From an uncultured Dorea sp. (GTDB lineage Bacteria > Bacillota > Clostridia > Lachnospirales > Lachnospiraceae), in the NCBI GenBank assembly GCA_945870325.1, contig CAMBRQ010000015.1, forward strand, positions 1 to 52,413: a DNA stretch of 52,413 nucleotides, read 5' to 3'. Position 1 is the first letter of the stretch. Each line of letters begins with the position of its first letter. The notes beneath the pieces are model-generated. The model saw only the letters and a program-made list of their open reading frames with translations, did no database searches and was not told the DNA's origin. A program made the position numbers and the translations under genes. This document shows, in pieces, positions 17,949 to 27,700 of the stretch.

Positions 17949-20228
17949 ATGATAAAATTATTTGACAACGGTGTCTATCTGTTAAACGGGACAGAGATTG
18001 TGGAACATGCAGAAGAAGTAAAGGCGAAGACCGGGCAGGAAGTATCCCCGGCAGAAGCGGCTAAGAATACAATGGCATATAACATTCTCGCAGATCACAA
18101 TACTTCCGGCAATATGGATAGATTGCAGATTAAGTTCGATAAATTGACATCGCACGATATCACATTCGTGGGCATCATCCAGACAGCCAGAGCATCAGGG
18201 CTTGAGAAATTCCCGATTCCTTACGTGTTGACTAACTGCCACAATTCTCTATGCGCAGTAGGTGGAACGATCAACGAGGATGACCACATGTTTGGACTGA
18301 CTTGTGCGAAGAAATATGGTGGAGTATATGTACCGCCTCATCAGGCAGTCATCCATCAGTTTGCCCGTGAGATGCTTGCAGGCGGCGGTAAGATGATCCT
18401 TGGTTCTGACAGCCATACCCGTTATGGTGCGCTTGGTACTATGGCGATGGGAGAAGGCGGACCGGAACTTGTTAAGCAGCTGCTGAATAAGACCTATGAT
18501 ATCAAGATGCCGGGCGTGATTGGAATCTACCTGGATGGCGAGCCGATGAAAGGTGTTGGTCCTCAGGACGTGGCATTGGCGATCATTGGTGCGACATTTG
18601 GCAATGGATATGTGAATAATAAAGTCATGGAATTCGTAGGACCAGGCGTTGAGAAGTTAAGTGCTGATTTCCGTATCGGTATTGACGTTATGACAACAGA
18701 GACGACCTGTCTGTCATCTATCTGGAAGACGGATGAGAAGATTAAGGAATTCTACGATATCCACGGAAGAGTAGAAGAATATAAAGAATTGAACCCTGGA
18801 GCAGTTGCATACTATGACGGTATGGTATATGTGAACCTAAGCGAGATCAAGCCGATGATCGCAATGCCGTTCCATCCGTCTAATGTATACACGATTGATG
18901 AGGTGAATGCGAACCTGAAAGATGTGCTTCATGATGTAGAGCAGAAAGCGTTAGTAAGTCTTGACGGAGCAGTGGACTATTCTCTGCAGAGCAAGATTGT
19001 AGACGGCAGATTATATGTGGATCAGGGAATCATCGCAGGATGTGCCGGTGGCGGATTCGAGAATATCTGTGCGGCAGCAGACATCATCCGAGGCAAATAC
19101 ATTGGCTTTGATGAGTTTACATTCAGTGTATATCCTGCAAGTACGCCGATCTATATGGAATTAGTGAAGAACGGGGCAGTTGCAGACCTGATGGCAGCAG
19201 GAACGATTGTGAAGACGGCATTCTGCGGACCATGCTTTGGCGCGGGAGATACTCCGGCGAATAATGCCTTTTCTATCCGTCACTCTACAAGAAACTTCCC
19301 GAACCGTGAAGGTTCCAAGCTGCAGAGCGGACAGATTGCATCCGTTGCGCTTATGGATGCACGTTCTATCGCTGCAACGGCTGCGAACAAGGGATTCCTT
19401 ACACCGGCAACGGATATGGATGTGGAATACAAGGGACGCAAGTATCACTTCGACCAGAATATCTACGCTAACCGCGTATTTGACAGCAAGGGCGTTGCAG
19501 ATCCTTCTGTTGAGATTAAGTTTGGACCGAACATCAAAGACTGGCCGGCGATGGCAGCGCTTCCTGAGAATCTGCTGCTGAAGGTGGTATCTGAGATCCA
19601 TGATCCGGTTACGACGACAGATGAACTGATCCCATCAGGCGAGACTTCTTCTTATCGTTCTAATCCGCTGGGACTGGCAGAGTTCGCATTATCCAGAAAA
19701 GACCCGGCTTATGTAGGGCGTGCGAAAGAGGTTCAGAAGGCAGAGAAGGCAATTGAAGCGGGACAGTGCCCATTAGATGTATTAGAAGAATTAAAGCCAG
19801 TAATGGCAAAAGTCCGCGAGACTTATCCGGAAGCAGGAGAGGGCAATCTTGGAATCGGAAGTACCATCTTCGCGGTAAAACCAGGCGATGGCTCTGCGAG
19901 AGAGCAGGCAGCATCCTGCCAGAAGGTACTCGGAGGATGGGCGAATATTGCGAATGAATATGCAACCAAGAGATACCGCTCCAACCTGATCAACTGGGGT
20001 ATGCTTCCATTTATTACAGAAGAAAGCCATGAGAACTTAAGTTTCAAGAATGGCGATTATATATTCGTTCCAGAGATTAAGAAAGCGATTGAAGAGAAAG
20101 CATCTGATATCAAGGCATATGTGGTAGGCGATGAACTCAAAGAGATTCAGCTGAAACTTGGCGATATGACAGATGCAGAACGTGAGATTATCCTGAAAGG
20201 ATGCCTGATCAACTACTATAGAGGTTAA
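17949..20228 (+). CDS. aconitase-family hydratase (YbhJ-like)
   Basis: This is a 759-residue member of the aconitase/isopropylmalate isomerase superfamily, close in length to E. coli YbhJ, whose substrate is unknown. [19 protein letters not shown] is the conserved substrate/cluster region. Candidate [4Fe-4S] ligands are the cysteine in TTETTCLSS and the pair in FCGPCFGAG. The C-terminal swivel domain includes [11 protein letters not shown]-like sequence after residue 630. AGGAGGAGATC precedes the start. It is encoded downstream of a PucR/CdaR-type regulator rather than with citrate-cycle genes, so it may act on a diacid other than citrate; this is inference. Housekeeping aconitase function cannot be excluded. 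Confidence 0.8.
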   Translation: MIKLFDNGVYLLNGTEIVEHAEEVKAKTGQEVSPAEAAKNTMAYNILADHNTSGNMDRLQIKFDKLTSHDITFVGIIQTARASGLEKFPIPYVLTNCHNSLCAVGGTINEDDHMFGLTCAKKYGGVYVPPHQAVIHQFAREMLAGGGKMILGSDSHTRYGALGTMAMGEGGPELVKQLLNKTYDIKMPGVIGIYLDGEPMKGVGPQDVALAIIGATFGNGYVNNKVMEFVGPGVEKLSADFRIGIDVMTTETTCLSSIWKTDEKIKEFYDIHGRVEEYKELNPGAVAYYDGMVYVNLSEIKPMIAMPFHPSNVYTIDEVNANLKDVLHDVEQKALVSLDGAVDYSLQSKIVDGRLYVDQGIIAGCAGGGFENICAAADIIRGKYIGFDEFTFSVYPASTPIYMELVKNGAVADLMAAGTIVKTAFCGPCFGAGDTPANNAFSIRHSTRNFPNREGSKLQSGQIASVALMDARSIAATAANKGFLTPATDMDVEYKGRKYHFDQNIYANRVFDSKGVADPSVEIKFGPNIKDWPAMAALPENLLLKVVSEIHDPVTTTDELIPSGETSSYRSNPLGLAEFALSRKDPAYVGRAKEVQKAEKAIEAGQCPLDVLEELKPVMAKVRETYPEAGEGNLGIGSTIFAVKPGDGSAREQAASCQKVLGGWANIANEYATKRYRSNLINWGMLPFITEESHENLSFKNGDYIFVPEIKKAIEEKASDIKAYVVGDELKEIQLKLGDMTDAEREIILKGCLINYYRG

Positions 20229-20250
20229 AAAGGGGACAGGGCAAATTCAA

Positions 20251-20288
20251 TTGGGGACGGGGGAAATTGAAAAAACCCCCGTCCCCAA
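20251..20288. repeat. REP-like palindrome, copy 1
   Basis: TTGGGGACGGGGG and its exact reverse complement CCCCCGTCCCCAA flank a 12-base A-rich loop, a perfect 13-bp hairpin. A related GGGGACAGGGCAAATT fragment lies 19 bases upstream, and a T tract follows at 20304-20310. The same 38 bases recur exactly near 51.25 kb. It also sits where a terminator for the hydratase gene is needed. Confidence 0.9.
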
Positions 20289-20368
20289 TGCAACATTTGG
20301 GACTTTTTTTGACTCTAATATATAACCTGCTAATTAAATGGTACCATATCTGACAGGGAGGATAAGAT

Positions 20369-20848
20369 ATGAGATGCGATGCGAAGACGTTTGCGCAGAT
20401 GTATGAGGAGGTCTATGTGGACTTATACCGATTCGCCCTATGTATGATGAGAGATCAGCATGAGGCGGAGGATGTGGTCAGCGAAGCGGTGGTGGCGGCT
20501 TATGAGAATATCGGCAAACTGCGGAACGCAGATGCGTTCAAAAACTGGATGTTCACAATCCTGTCCAATATCTGCAAGAAGAGATTGAAGAAGGCAGCAA
20601 GAGAAGTACATAGTTCTGAAGAAGATACATATTCTCAGATTCCATCGGAGGAGAAGGATATCGGCCTTGCGGTAGATGTGAGGAAGGCATTCTTTCTTCT
20701 GGAAGAGGATGAGCAGACGATTATCGGTCTGTCTGTTTTCGGTGGCTATAACAGCCAGGAGATTGGGGAAGCGCTTAAGATGAATCCGAATACGGTACGT
20801 TCCAAGAGAAGCCGTGCCTTGCAGAAGATGGAATGTGTACTTAGATGA
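20369..20848 (+). CDS. ECF-like RNA polymerase sigma factor
   Basis: This 159-residue sigma-70 family factor has region 2 near residues 10-75 (YRFALCMMRDQHEAEDVVSEAV, FKNWMFTILSNICKKRLKK). Region 4 lies near 105-155, with the helix-turn-helix GGYNSQEIGEALKMNPNTVRSKRSRAL. The small size and absence of regions 1 and 3 place it with extracytoplasmic-function factors. GGGAGG precedes the start. The membrane-anchored beta-propeller gene starts 18 bases downstream, so it is a candidate for the sensing or anti-sigma partner. Confidence 0.88.
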   Translation: MRCDAKTFAQMYEEVYVDLYRFALCMMRDQHEAEDVVSEAVVAAYENIGKLRNADAFKNWMFTILSNICKKRLKKAAREVHSSEEDTYSQIPSEEKDIGLAVDVRKAFFLLEEDEQTIIGLSVFGGYNSQEIGEALKMNPNTVRSKRSRALQKMECVLR

Positions 20849-20866
20849 GTCAAAGGAGGCGGTTGT

Positions 20867-22828
20867 ATGGATAGAAGAGAGCAGGATGTATTAGATCAGA
20901 TCAGGAAACAGACTGAAGATATCGATGTGCCGGAGAGCCTGAAGCCAGACAATGTAAGCCGGATGCTGGAAGGGAAGAAGCCAAAGAGGCGGATACGCCC
21001 ATATCAGATCGGTACGCTGGCAGCAGCCTGTGTGGCAGCGATTATCGGAATTGCGGTATGGACAGATGGGAAAATATCAGGGACAGGCGACAATGTGCCG
21101 GAATCGGCAGAAAGCGGGATTAGTGAAAGTAAGAAGATAGCCAGTGCGGACAGTTATGAGCAGATATATCAATATATTGAAGAATATCAGAAGGAAACAG
21201 AACGTGCGAATAGTGTCGATGGCGGAGTGGCGCTTTTTGGGGAACGTTCAGTAGAAGAAAGTGCTGTGAGTGATATGGGTGCTGCGAGTAATACATCGGG
21301 GACAAAGACTGCTTCGGGAGCGGAGTCATTTACATCAGCGGCTCAGGCTGATTCTGCAGCAGTATCAGGAGATTACTCACAGACGAATGTAAGGCAGGAA
21401 GGCGTAGATGAAGGAGATGTCGTGAAGACGGATGGCACATACCTGTATGTTCTGGAGGATAATGGTCATGAGATTGGAATTGTCAATACCAGGAATCAGA
21501 ATCTGGAGAAAGTGGCAGCGATAGATGTAGGAGAGGATTGTTACATCTATGAGTTCTATCTCGCACAGAAGAAATTGGTGGCTGTATGCAGTAGGAACGG
21601 AGTTGCTTTTGATGGGATCGATCCGTTGGCAAATGGTTCTTTGAATCTAGAGGCAACTCTCGCGGTTACTTATGATATTCAGGATCCACAGAATCCTGTG
21701 GAGGAAGGAAGAGTAAGTCAGAGCGGCAATTATAATTCCTCAAGAATGTCAGATGGCTATCTCTATCTGTTCAGTGAATACTATATGTGGGGAGATATGG
21801 ATCAGAATGAGCCACGCTCCTATGTACCATTGATCAATGGCGATATTATAAAGGAAAGCAGCATCTATCTGCCGCAGATTTCGAAGGCGTATATGTATGA
21901 AGTAATTACCAGTATTGATCCGGATGATCCGGATGAGGTGAAAGACAGTAAAGCAATATTCTCCAAGGGCGGGCAGATATATGTAAGTAATGAAAATATC
22001 TATTTCTATGAGACGGAATGGGGCTACAATGATAACTGCGTTACGACCATCCGAAAAGTTGCATATAAAGATGGAGAATTGACGGCAAAAGCCCAGGGGC
22101 AGTTCGGTGGCTATCTGAACGATTCGTTCTCTATCGATGAGTATGAGGGGAATCTAAGAGTTGTGACGACGGAAGGAGATACGAATTCGGTATATATGTT
22201 GGATAAGGAATTGGAAATCATCGGTTCGATTGAAGATCTGGCAGAAGATGAGAGAGTGTATTCAGCGAGATTCATGGGGGATACGGGATATTTCGTGACC
22301 TTCCGTGAGACAGATCCCCTGTTCAGCGTAGATTTGTCGAATCCAAAGAAACCGAAGATCCTGGGTGCGTTGAAGATACCGGGCTTCTCGGAATATCTGC
22401 ATTTTTACGGAGAAGATAAACTGCTGGGAATCGGCATGAATGTAGATGAGGAGACTATGACAACGGATGGCGTGAAGCTAAGTATGTTTGATATTTCCGA
22501 CAAGGCGGATGTGAAAGAGGAAGATACTTATATCCTGAAAAATGTATATAGTACAGATGTTTCCTATGATTATAAGGCTGTGCTTGTGGATCAGAGCCGT
22601 AATATCATCGGATTTGCCGGATATGCCGGGGGCGGGCAGAATTATTATCTGTTCGAATATGATGAGGATAACGGATTCAACTGTAATATGGAGGAAGAGA
22701 TCAACGGCAATGGAGGAAGAAGCGCCAGAGGAGTCTATATAGGAGATATCTTATATGTAGTACAGGGAAATATTATCGAGGCGTATAGCCTGAAAGATTA
22801 TATCAAAGTAGATGATCTGATTCTGTAG
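20867..22828 (+). CDS. membrane-anchored beta-propeller protein (probable anti-sigma/sensor partner)
   Basis: This 653-residue protein has a short cytosolic N-terminus (1-43), one membrane helix at 46-65, a Ser/Ala-rich linker to about 165, and a large extracytoplasmic domain. That domain opens QTNVRQEGVDEGDVVKTDG, the hallmark of the secreted beta-propeller family of PF09826 type. The 40-residue cytosolic segment (MDRREQDVLDQIRKQTEDID) is the size of a minimal anti-sigma domain, though it lacks a zinc-binding HxxxCxxC motif. AAAGGAGG precedes the start. The sigma gene directly upstream supports a regulatory pair in which the propeller senses an outside signal; the mechanism is inferred. Confidence 0.82.
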   Translation: MDRREQDVLDQIRKQTEDIDVPESLKPDNVSRMLEGKKPKRRIRPYQIGTLAAACVAAIIGIAVWTDGKISGTGDNVPESAESGISESKKIASADSYEQIYQYIEEYQKETERANSVDGGVALFGERSVEESAVSDMGAASNTSGTKTASGAESFTSAAQADSAAVSGDYSQTNVRQEGVDEGDVVKTDGTYLYVLEDNGHEIGIVNTRNQNLEKVAAIDVGEDCYIYEFYLAQKKLVAVCSRNGVAFDGIDPLANGSLNLEATLAVTYDIQDPQNPVEEGRVSQSGNYNSSRMSDGYLYLFSEYYMWGDMDQNEPRSYVPLINGDIIKESSIYLPQISKAYMYEVITSIDPDDPDEVKDSKAIFSKGGQIYVSNENIYFYETEWGYNDNCVTTIRKVAYKDGELTAKAQGQFGGYLNDSFSIDEYEGNLRVVTTEGDTNSVYMLDKELEIIGSIEDLAEDERVYSARFMGDTGYFVTFRETDPLFSVDLSNPKKPKILGALKIPGFSEYLHFYGEDKLLGIGMNVDEETMTTDGVKLSMFDISDKADVKEEDTYILKNVYSTDVSYDYKAVLVDQSRNIIGFAGYAGGGQNYYLFEYDEDNGFNCNMEEEINGNGGRSARGVYIGDILYVVQGNIIEAYSLKDYIKVDDLIL

Positions 22829-22835
22829 TATAGAG

Positions 22836-22879
22836 AAGACCGGAAGGCAATTGATAATCGTCAATCGTTTTCCGGTCTT
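22836..22879. terminator. bidirectional intrinsic terminator
   Basis: AAGACCGGAA and TTCCGGTCTT form a 10-bp stem with an inner ATTGA/TCAAT helix. It lies between the convergent propeller gene and bioY and can serve both. Confidence 0.85.
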
Positions 22880-22909
22880 TCGCACATATAAAGCATTTGG
22901 AATGATATG

Positions 22910-23485
22910 TTAGTCTCCAATTGGAATATTCCGTAGCCTGGATTTTAAGAGGGGACCAATCATAATGGAAATAATAATCTTAATCGTATCGCCGGGCAGA
23001 TATGGAATTACGCCGATGGAAAGAGCCGCGATGAATGACTGATCCAACTGGAATGCAAGCCATGCGGTGCCGAAAGCGTAAGCCACAGCAGTAGCAAGGA
23101 TCATGCCGATTACGATAAGGATGCGGTTATTTGGAAAATAATCTACAAACAGACCGGCTATCATCGTCATGAAGATAAAGCCAATCAGATATCCGCCCGT
23201 TGGACCGGCAAGTTTTCCCAGACCTCCGGAGAAGCCGGAAAACACCGGAAGTCCGACTGCTCCAAGCAGGAGGTAGATCAGGAAACTAAAGGTAGCATAT
23301 TTCCAGCCAAGTATATAGATGCTGATCAAAAGAACCAGATTCGTCAGTGAGATTGGAACCGGACTGACCGGAATCGGGATAGATAAAGGTGCGAAGATGC
23401 AGGTAATAGCGGTCATCAGTGCAATCAGAACCAGATGGCGTGTTGATAATCTGTTGGTAGTATCGGATGTTGTAGTATCTTTCAT
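22910..23485 (-). CDS. bioY: biotin ECF transporter substrate-binding membrane protein
   Basis: BioY is the S component that binds biotin and works with an energy-coupling factor module or alone. The 191-residue protein has five or six membrane helices and the family-typical stretches GAVGLPVFSGFSGGLG, GPTGGYLIGF and PYLPGDTIKI. No ecfA/ecfT genes are in the window, so it likely shares a module encoded elsewhere. The ATG is forced by an in-frame TAA six codons upstream. The nearest Shine-Dalgarno, AAAGGAG, is 26 bases away, with a hairpin between. A BirA-type operator covers the promoter. Confidence 0.93.
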   Translation of the reverse strand: MKDTTTSDTTNRLSTRHLVLIALMTAITCIFAPLSIPIPVSPVPISLTNLVLLISIYILGWKYATFSFLIYLLLGAVGLPVFSGFSGGLGKLAGPTGGYLIGFIFMTMIAGLFVDYFPNNRILIVIGMILATAVAYAFGTAWLAFQLDQSFIAALSIGVIPYLPGDTIKIIISIMIGPLLKSRLRNIPIGD

Positions 23486-23494
23486 AGTATTTTG

Positions 23495-23510
23495 CTGCCG
23501 TTAACGACAG
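23495..23510 (-). promoter_or_regulatory. hairpin between the bioY Shine-Dalgarno and start codon
   Basis: In the bioY mRNA, CUGUCG and CGGCAG pair (six pairs, one G-U) around a UUAA loop. With the hairpin formed, the effective distance from AAAGGAG to the AUG is about ten bases; without it, it is 26. Confidence 0.6.
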
Positions 23511-23555
23511 ACTCCTTTCTTGAAATAAATGACATTAGAATATTTATATGGAATG

Positions 23556-23584
23556 AGTATAAGAGAAAAGTTCCGAAATGTCAA
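23556..23584 (-). promoter_or_regulatory. bioY promoter
   Basis: On the minus strand, TTGACA, a 17-base spacer and TATACT give a near-consensus sigma-A promoter reading to bioY. Confidence 0.8.
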
Positions 23585-23609
23585 CTTATAAAAATAAAAT
23601 GTTAACAAT
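23578..23609. promoter_or_regulatory. BirA (biotin repressor) operator
   Basis: On the minus strand TTGTTAAC, a 15-base spacer and GTTGACATT form the inverted repeat typical of Gram-positive BirA sites. The right half overlaps the -35 TTGACA, so bound BirA-biotinyl-AMP should block transcription of bioY when biotin is plentiful. Confidence 0.8.
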
Positions 23610-23717
23610 TAAAATATTTCCTGTTGCGTGAATTTAAAGAAAAAAATATAAAAATCAGAAAATTTACAAAACAATACAAAATTATAAATTAAACAAATAA
23701 AAAAGTCAAAAATAGTA

Positions 23718-23746
23718 TTGACAAATACAAATCGCGGTGATATCAT
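23718..23746 (+). promoter_or_regulatory. promoter of the candidate large RNA
   Basis: TTGACA, a 17-base spacer and TATCAT read rightward into the long gene-free stretch. A TATAAT lies five bases further on but at a 22-base spacing. Confidence 0.6.
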
Positions 23747-23752
23747 ATAATC

Positions 23753-24436
23753 AATCCAAAAAGAAATCCTAAAAACACAAGAGTTCCTGACGAGAAAGGG
23801 AATCAGAGGATGTCACATATATAAAACTTAGTATATGGAGATGTTTTCAAAAGTGTAAAGGATGAAAAGAATATATTTCATATGTAGGTGAGATATAGAA
23901 GAATTGGAAATAAGATGGAAGGAGGCTTAATCCGTTGGACATTACAATAGAGACAACTCAATATGTTAGTGGTATGGCAAATAAAAGTTCCCATAGAATA
24001 AGCCTTAACCATAGAGGATAATAGATAAGCCGGTAAAGTGTATAAAAAGAGAAGTCGGAGAAGAAAGAACCGGGGATTATAAAAAGTATTTGCAGACATA
24101 TTGAAGAAGATACCATAGAATAGTTTGATAATATTAGACGATGTGTGAAAAACATTACCTAATTTATTAGATTTATCCAAGGAGTATATGAGGCAGTAAG
24201 TTATAGAAGGAATAGCTTAATACAATTATAGACAAGAATAAGGCGTTGGCTGTAATTGAAACGGTTATAGATATTAATAACTAAATAGACTGGGTTATAT
24301 AATTTATTAGGATATTATTAAAGGTAAAAGGGAACGATAGGATCTAGAGAGGACCCTCCGATTAATAAAAGCATATAATAAAATTTAATATAAAATAGCC
24401 ATTAGAATAATAAAGATTGTAATGGCTATTTTTTTT
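23753..24436 (+). ncRNA. candidate large structured non-coding RNA, about 680 nt
   Basis: This stretch has a promoter at its left edge and a strong terminator at its right, and no convincing protein gene. It holds many local helices: 23816-23821/23832-23837; 24197-24204/24212-24219 (8 bp); 24223-24231/24250-24258 (9 bp, one G-U); 24263-24268/24277-24282; and a three-part hairpin of 24125-24131, 24133-24137 and 24140-24144 with 24173-24180, 24159-24163 and 24152-24156. Longer-range pairs include 23922-23929/23999-24006, and 24030-24034/24069-24073 with an outer ATAA/TTAT. A possible pseudoknot joins 24053-24060 to 24356-24363. The motif CCATAGA occurs three times. Size and form resemble the ornate large RNA classes (ROOL, GOLLD, OLE), but I cannot assign one from memory. 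A decayed coding region is the main alternative. Confidence 0.6.
24392..24436 (+). terminator. strong intrinsic terminator of the candidate RNA
   Basis: A 13-bp stem (core AATAGCCATTA/TAATGGCTATT) with a 15-base loop runs into eight T residues. Confidence 0.9.
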
Positions 24437-24558
24437 AGCAAGAATTACTCTGATGGAGAAGAGAATGTGAATATGTCTATGAAAATATGAAAATGACGAA
24501 TAGATTTGTACAAAAAGACAAAAAAGTTGGACATTTGCGTAAAAAGTAGCGATGTATA

Positions 24559-24587
24559 TTGCCGAAAAATAGGGTTAATATTATTAT
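24559..24587 (+). promoter_or_regulatory. possible promoter of the GH101 gene
   Basis: TTGCCG, a 17-base spacer and TATTAT lie downstream of the RNA terminator and read to the GH101 gene, leaving a leader of roughly 115 bases. Confidence 0.35.
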
Positions 24588-24672
24588 GTTTTGTAAAAAT
24601 ATTATAAATTTGTGGCTTGTTTGCAAAGATGAGAAAGGAGGATCTAGTAGGAGTAAGACAAATGTGGAGAAA

Positions 24673-24690
24673 TGACATATTAATATGTCA
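24673..24690. promoter_or_regulatory. perfect 18-bp palindrome before the GH101 start
   Basis: TGACATATTAATATGTCA reads identically on both strands and lies 20 bases before the GH101 start codon, just upstream of its GAGGAGG. It could be an operator or a leader hairpin that affects ribosome access. Confidence 0.5.
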
Positions 24691-24710
24691 AGAGTAAAGA
24701 GGAGGAAAAA

Positions 24711-27700
24711 ATGAGAAAAAGAAGCAAATGGCTATCGGGACTGCTGGCAGCAGCGTTAGTAGTTACTCAGATGGTAACAGCAGTACCCGCAACGGTGTTA
24801 GCAGCACCAGAGACAGTTGAAGCAGAACAGCGCGCAGTCACAGAGGTTTGGCGTCAATTCAAAAGCAGTGCTACGAATGACAATGGCAGCAATGCAGCAA
24901 TTCTGGTCAACACAAACGAAGGAACAGAGGGTATGGAAGCCGGCGAGTTATCATTCGTATTAAAACCGAATGATGTGCAGGGAAATATCAGATTCAATGT
25001 AGGTCCTTATATCACAGACAATACCCATTATATGACGATTGGCTATAATGCATCGGGCTGGTTCTATGAGTATAAGGGTGCTGGAAACAACTGGCCTACA
25101 ATTAACGGGCTTCCAACTCCGCCGACCGCAGGTGAAGCGATGGATATGTCAATTAAGTGGAATGGACTTGACTACACAGTGACAGCAAATGGTCAGAGTG
25201 TAAGTTTTGAAATTCCACAGGCTGCATTCGATGGACTGAATACAGGAAAACTTGGGTTCAGAATTGGTTCTTGGAGTGGCACAGTATCCGATATCTTTTT
25301 CAAGGATGTCGAGATTAAAGACGGAGAAGGCAATGTAATCGTAGAAAAAGGTGCAGATACCTGGGAACTTCAGACAACAGACAGAGGCGAAGTTTATAAT
25401 GCTGAAGTAAGAATGTCTAAAGTAACTGTAACGGGTCGTGTAGTAGATGCAGAGGGAACCCCTGTTGAAGGTGCAACTGTAGTTCTTAACGGAGCAGAAG
25501 TTGAAACGGATGCAGAAGGCGCTTATACATTCGAAGAAGTTCCAAACGGAAACTATACAGTTTCAGTTACCAAGAGAGGTTACCAGGCAGGAACGGCAGA
25601 TATCACAATCGAAGAATCTGATATAGAAGTAGACGATATCGTAATGACCAAAGGTTCTGCGATTGAATTTGAGGGAGATGACGCAATTTTCTCTGATCAG
25701 ATGGAAGCTGCGATTTCTAATACTTTCCCGCAGGTAGTTGGCTATACGATGAAGGGCGGAAGTGTAGACGGCGCAAAATTCTATGGACAGACTGCGGAAT
25801 TGACACAGCTCAAGGTTAACGGTAAGCTTGTGACACCGGATGTAAAATATACCAAGGATTCCGACAGCAAAGCTACGTATGTAATGACGATTGATGAGCA
25901 GGATATCAGTGCAACTGTAACAGCGACATTGGAGGTAGTAGATAATACATTAAGTTTTGATATTACCAAGATTGATGCGGAAGCGGGAACATTTCTGACG
26001 GTTGAGATCCCGAATCATAATCTGGTTACTGCAAAAGCAAGTCAGCCGGGCGCTGCATTTGCCGGAGCAAACATGTCTACCAACGTAAGCGTGAATGGTG
26101 ATACGTATTCAGCAGTAAGTGCACAGGCAGATGGAAAACGCGGATATATGTATGCGTTCGTTTCTACAGAAGAACTGAGTGCGGGATTATGGAGTAACTC
26201 AGAAAATAATGTTAATGCTGACTGGCAGAGAGTAACAGCGGTTACAAGCACAGTTGATGGTGTAAAAGAGACTGGTCTTAGCAGTACATACTGGACATAT
26301 CAGAAGAGCGCAGCTCACAGAATCGAGAATAAAGATTATGAGATGCCATCAACAAAGGTTGTTATTACTGGTGATGAAAACGAGGATGAAGTGATTGACT
26401 GGCAGGACGGCGCGATTGGATATCGTACGATCATGAATAATCCGGTAGGATCAGAACTTGTTCCTGATCGTGTGGCATTGCGTATCGCAATGAACTTTAA
26501 CAGCCATGCACAGAATCCGTTCTTAATGACATACGATAATGCACAGAAAGTATATTTGAATACAGACGGACTTGGACAGAGCATTCTGTTAAAGGGTTAC
26601 GGAAGTGAAGGACATGACTCGGGTCATCTGAATTATGCAGATATCGGTAAACGTATTGGTGGCGTTGAAGAGATGAAGAAGCTCCTTGCACAGGGTAAAG
26701 AGATTGGTGCAACGTTCGGTATCCATGTAAATGCTTCCGAGACATATCCGGAATCTATCTACTTTACAGAAGATCGTCTGAGAAAGAATGCGGACGGAAG
26801 CCTGGCATACGGCTGGAACTGGCTGGATCAGGGTGTTAATATCGATGCTGACTATGACCTTAGAAATGGACGTGAGCAGCGTTTCATCGATCTCTGGGAA
26901 GAATTAGGCGGAGAAAACAACGATCTTGACTTTATTTATGTCGATGTATGGGGCAACGGACAGTCTGGGGATAATGGAACATGGGCAAGCCGTCAGCTTG
27001 CAAAAGAGATCACACAGACATGTGGCTGGAGACTTGGTAGCGAGTGGGGTTATGCGAATGAGTATGATTCTACGTTTCAGCATTGGGCAGCCGACCTGAC
27101 ATATGGTGGGGCGACATTAAAAGGTATCAACAGTTATATCACACGTTTCATCCGTAACCACCAGAAAGATTCATGGGTAGGTGACTATCCGAGCTATGGC
27201 GGAGCAGCAGTTGAACCGTTGCTTGGCGGATATGATATGAAAGACTTTGAAGGCTGGCAGGGACGTAATGATTATCTGGGATATATTCAGAATCTGTTTG
27301 ACGATAACCTTTCAACAAAATTCTTGCAGCATTACAAAGTAATGAAATGGGAAAATGGTGAGCCGACAACTGTAGGTGGAGCGACATGGACACCGGAAAT
27401 GAAAATTACATTACAGGATGATGCAAAAGCGAATACAATCGTAGTATCAAGAGGATCTAATGATGGTACATCTGCTGAGTACAGAAACAGAACAATGACC
27501 TTTAATGACAGAGTCATTCTGGATGGAGAGAAATATCTCATTCCTTGGTTCTGGGATGCTAACGGAAATGAATTATCATCTGATGATCAGAAGTTATACC
27601 ACTGGAATCAGGCTGGCGGAACATCCACATGGACACTTCCGGACGGATGGGCAGGAGCAGAGATTTACAAACTGACAGAGACAGGCAAGATTGCATGCAA

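Noticed and set aside
23935-24021. 28-residue TTG-started frame (MDITIETTQYVSG...) after an AGGAGG-like site
   Set aside because: The purine-rich site is one strand of a 7-8 bp helix with 23999-24006, the frame is short and no family is seen; an RNA element explains the bases better, though a leader peptide is not excluded.
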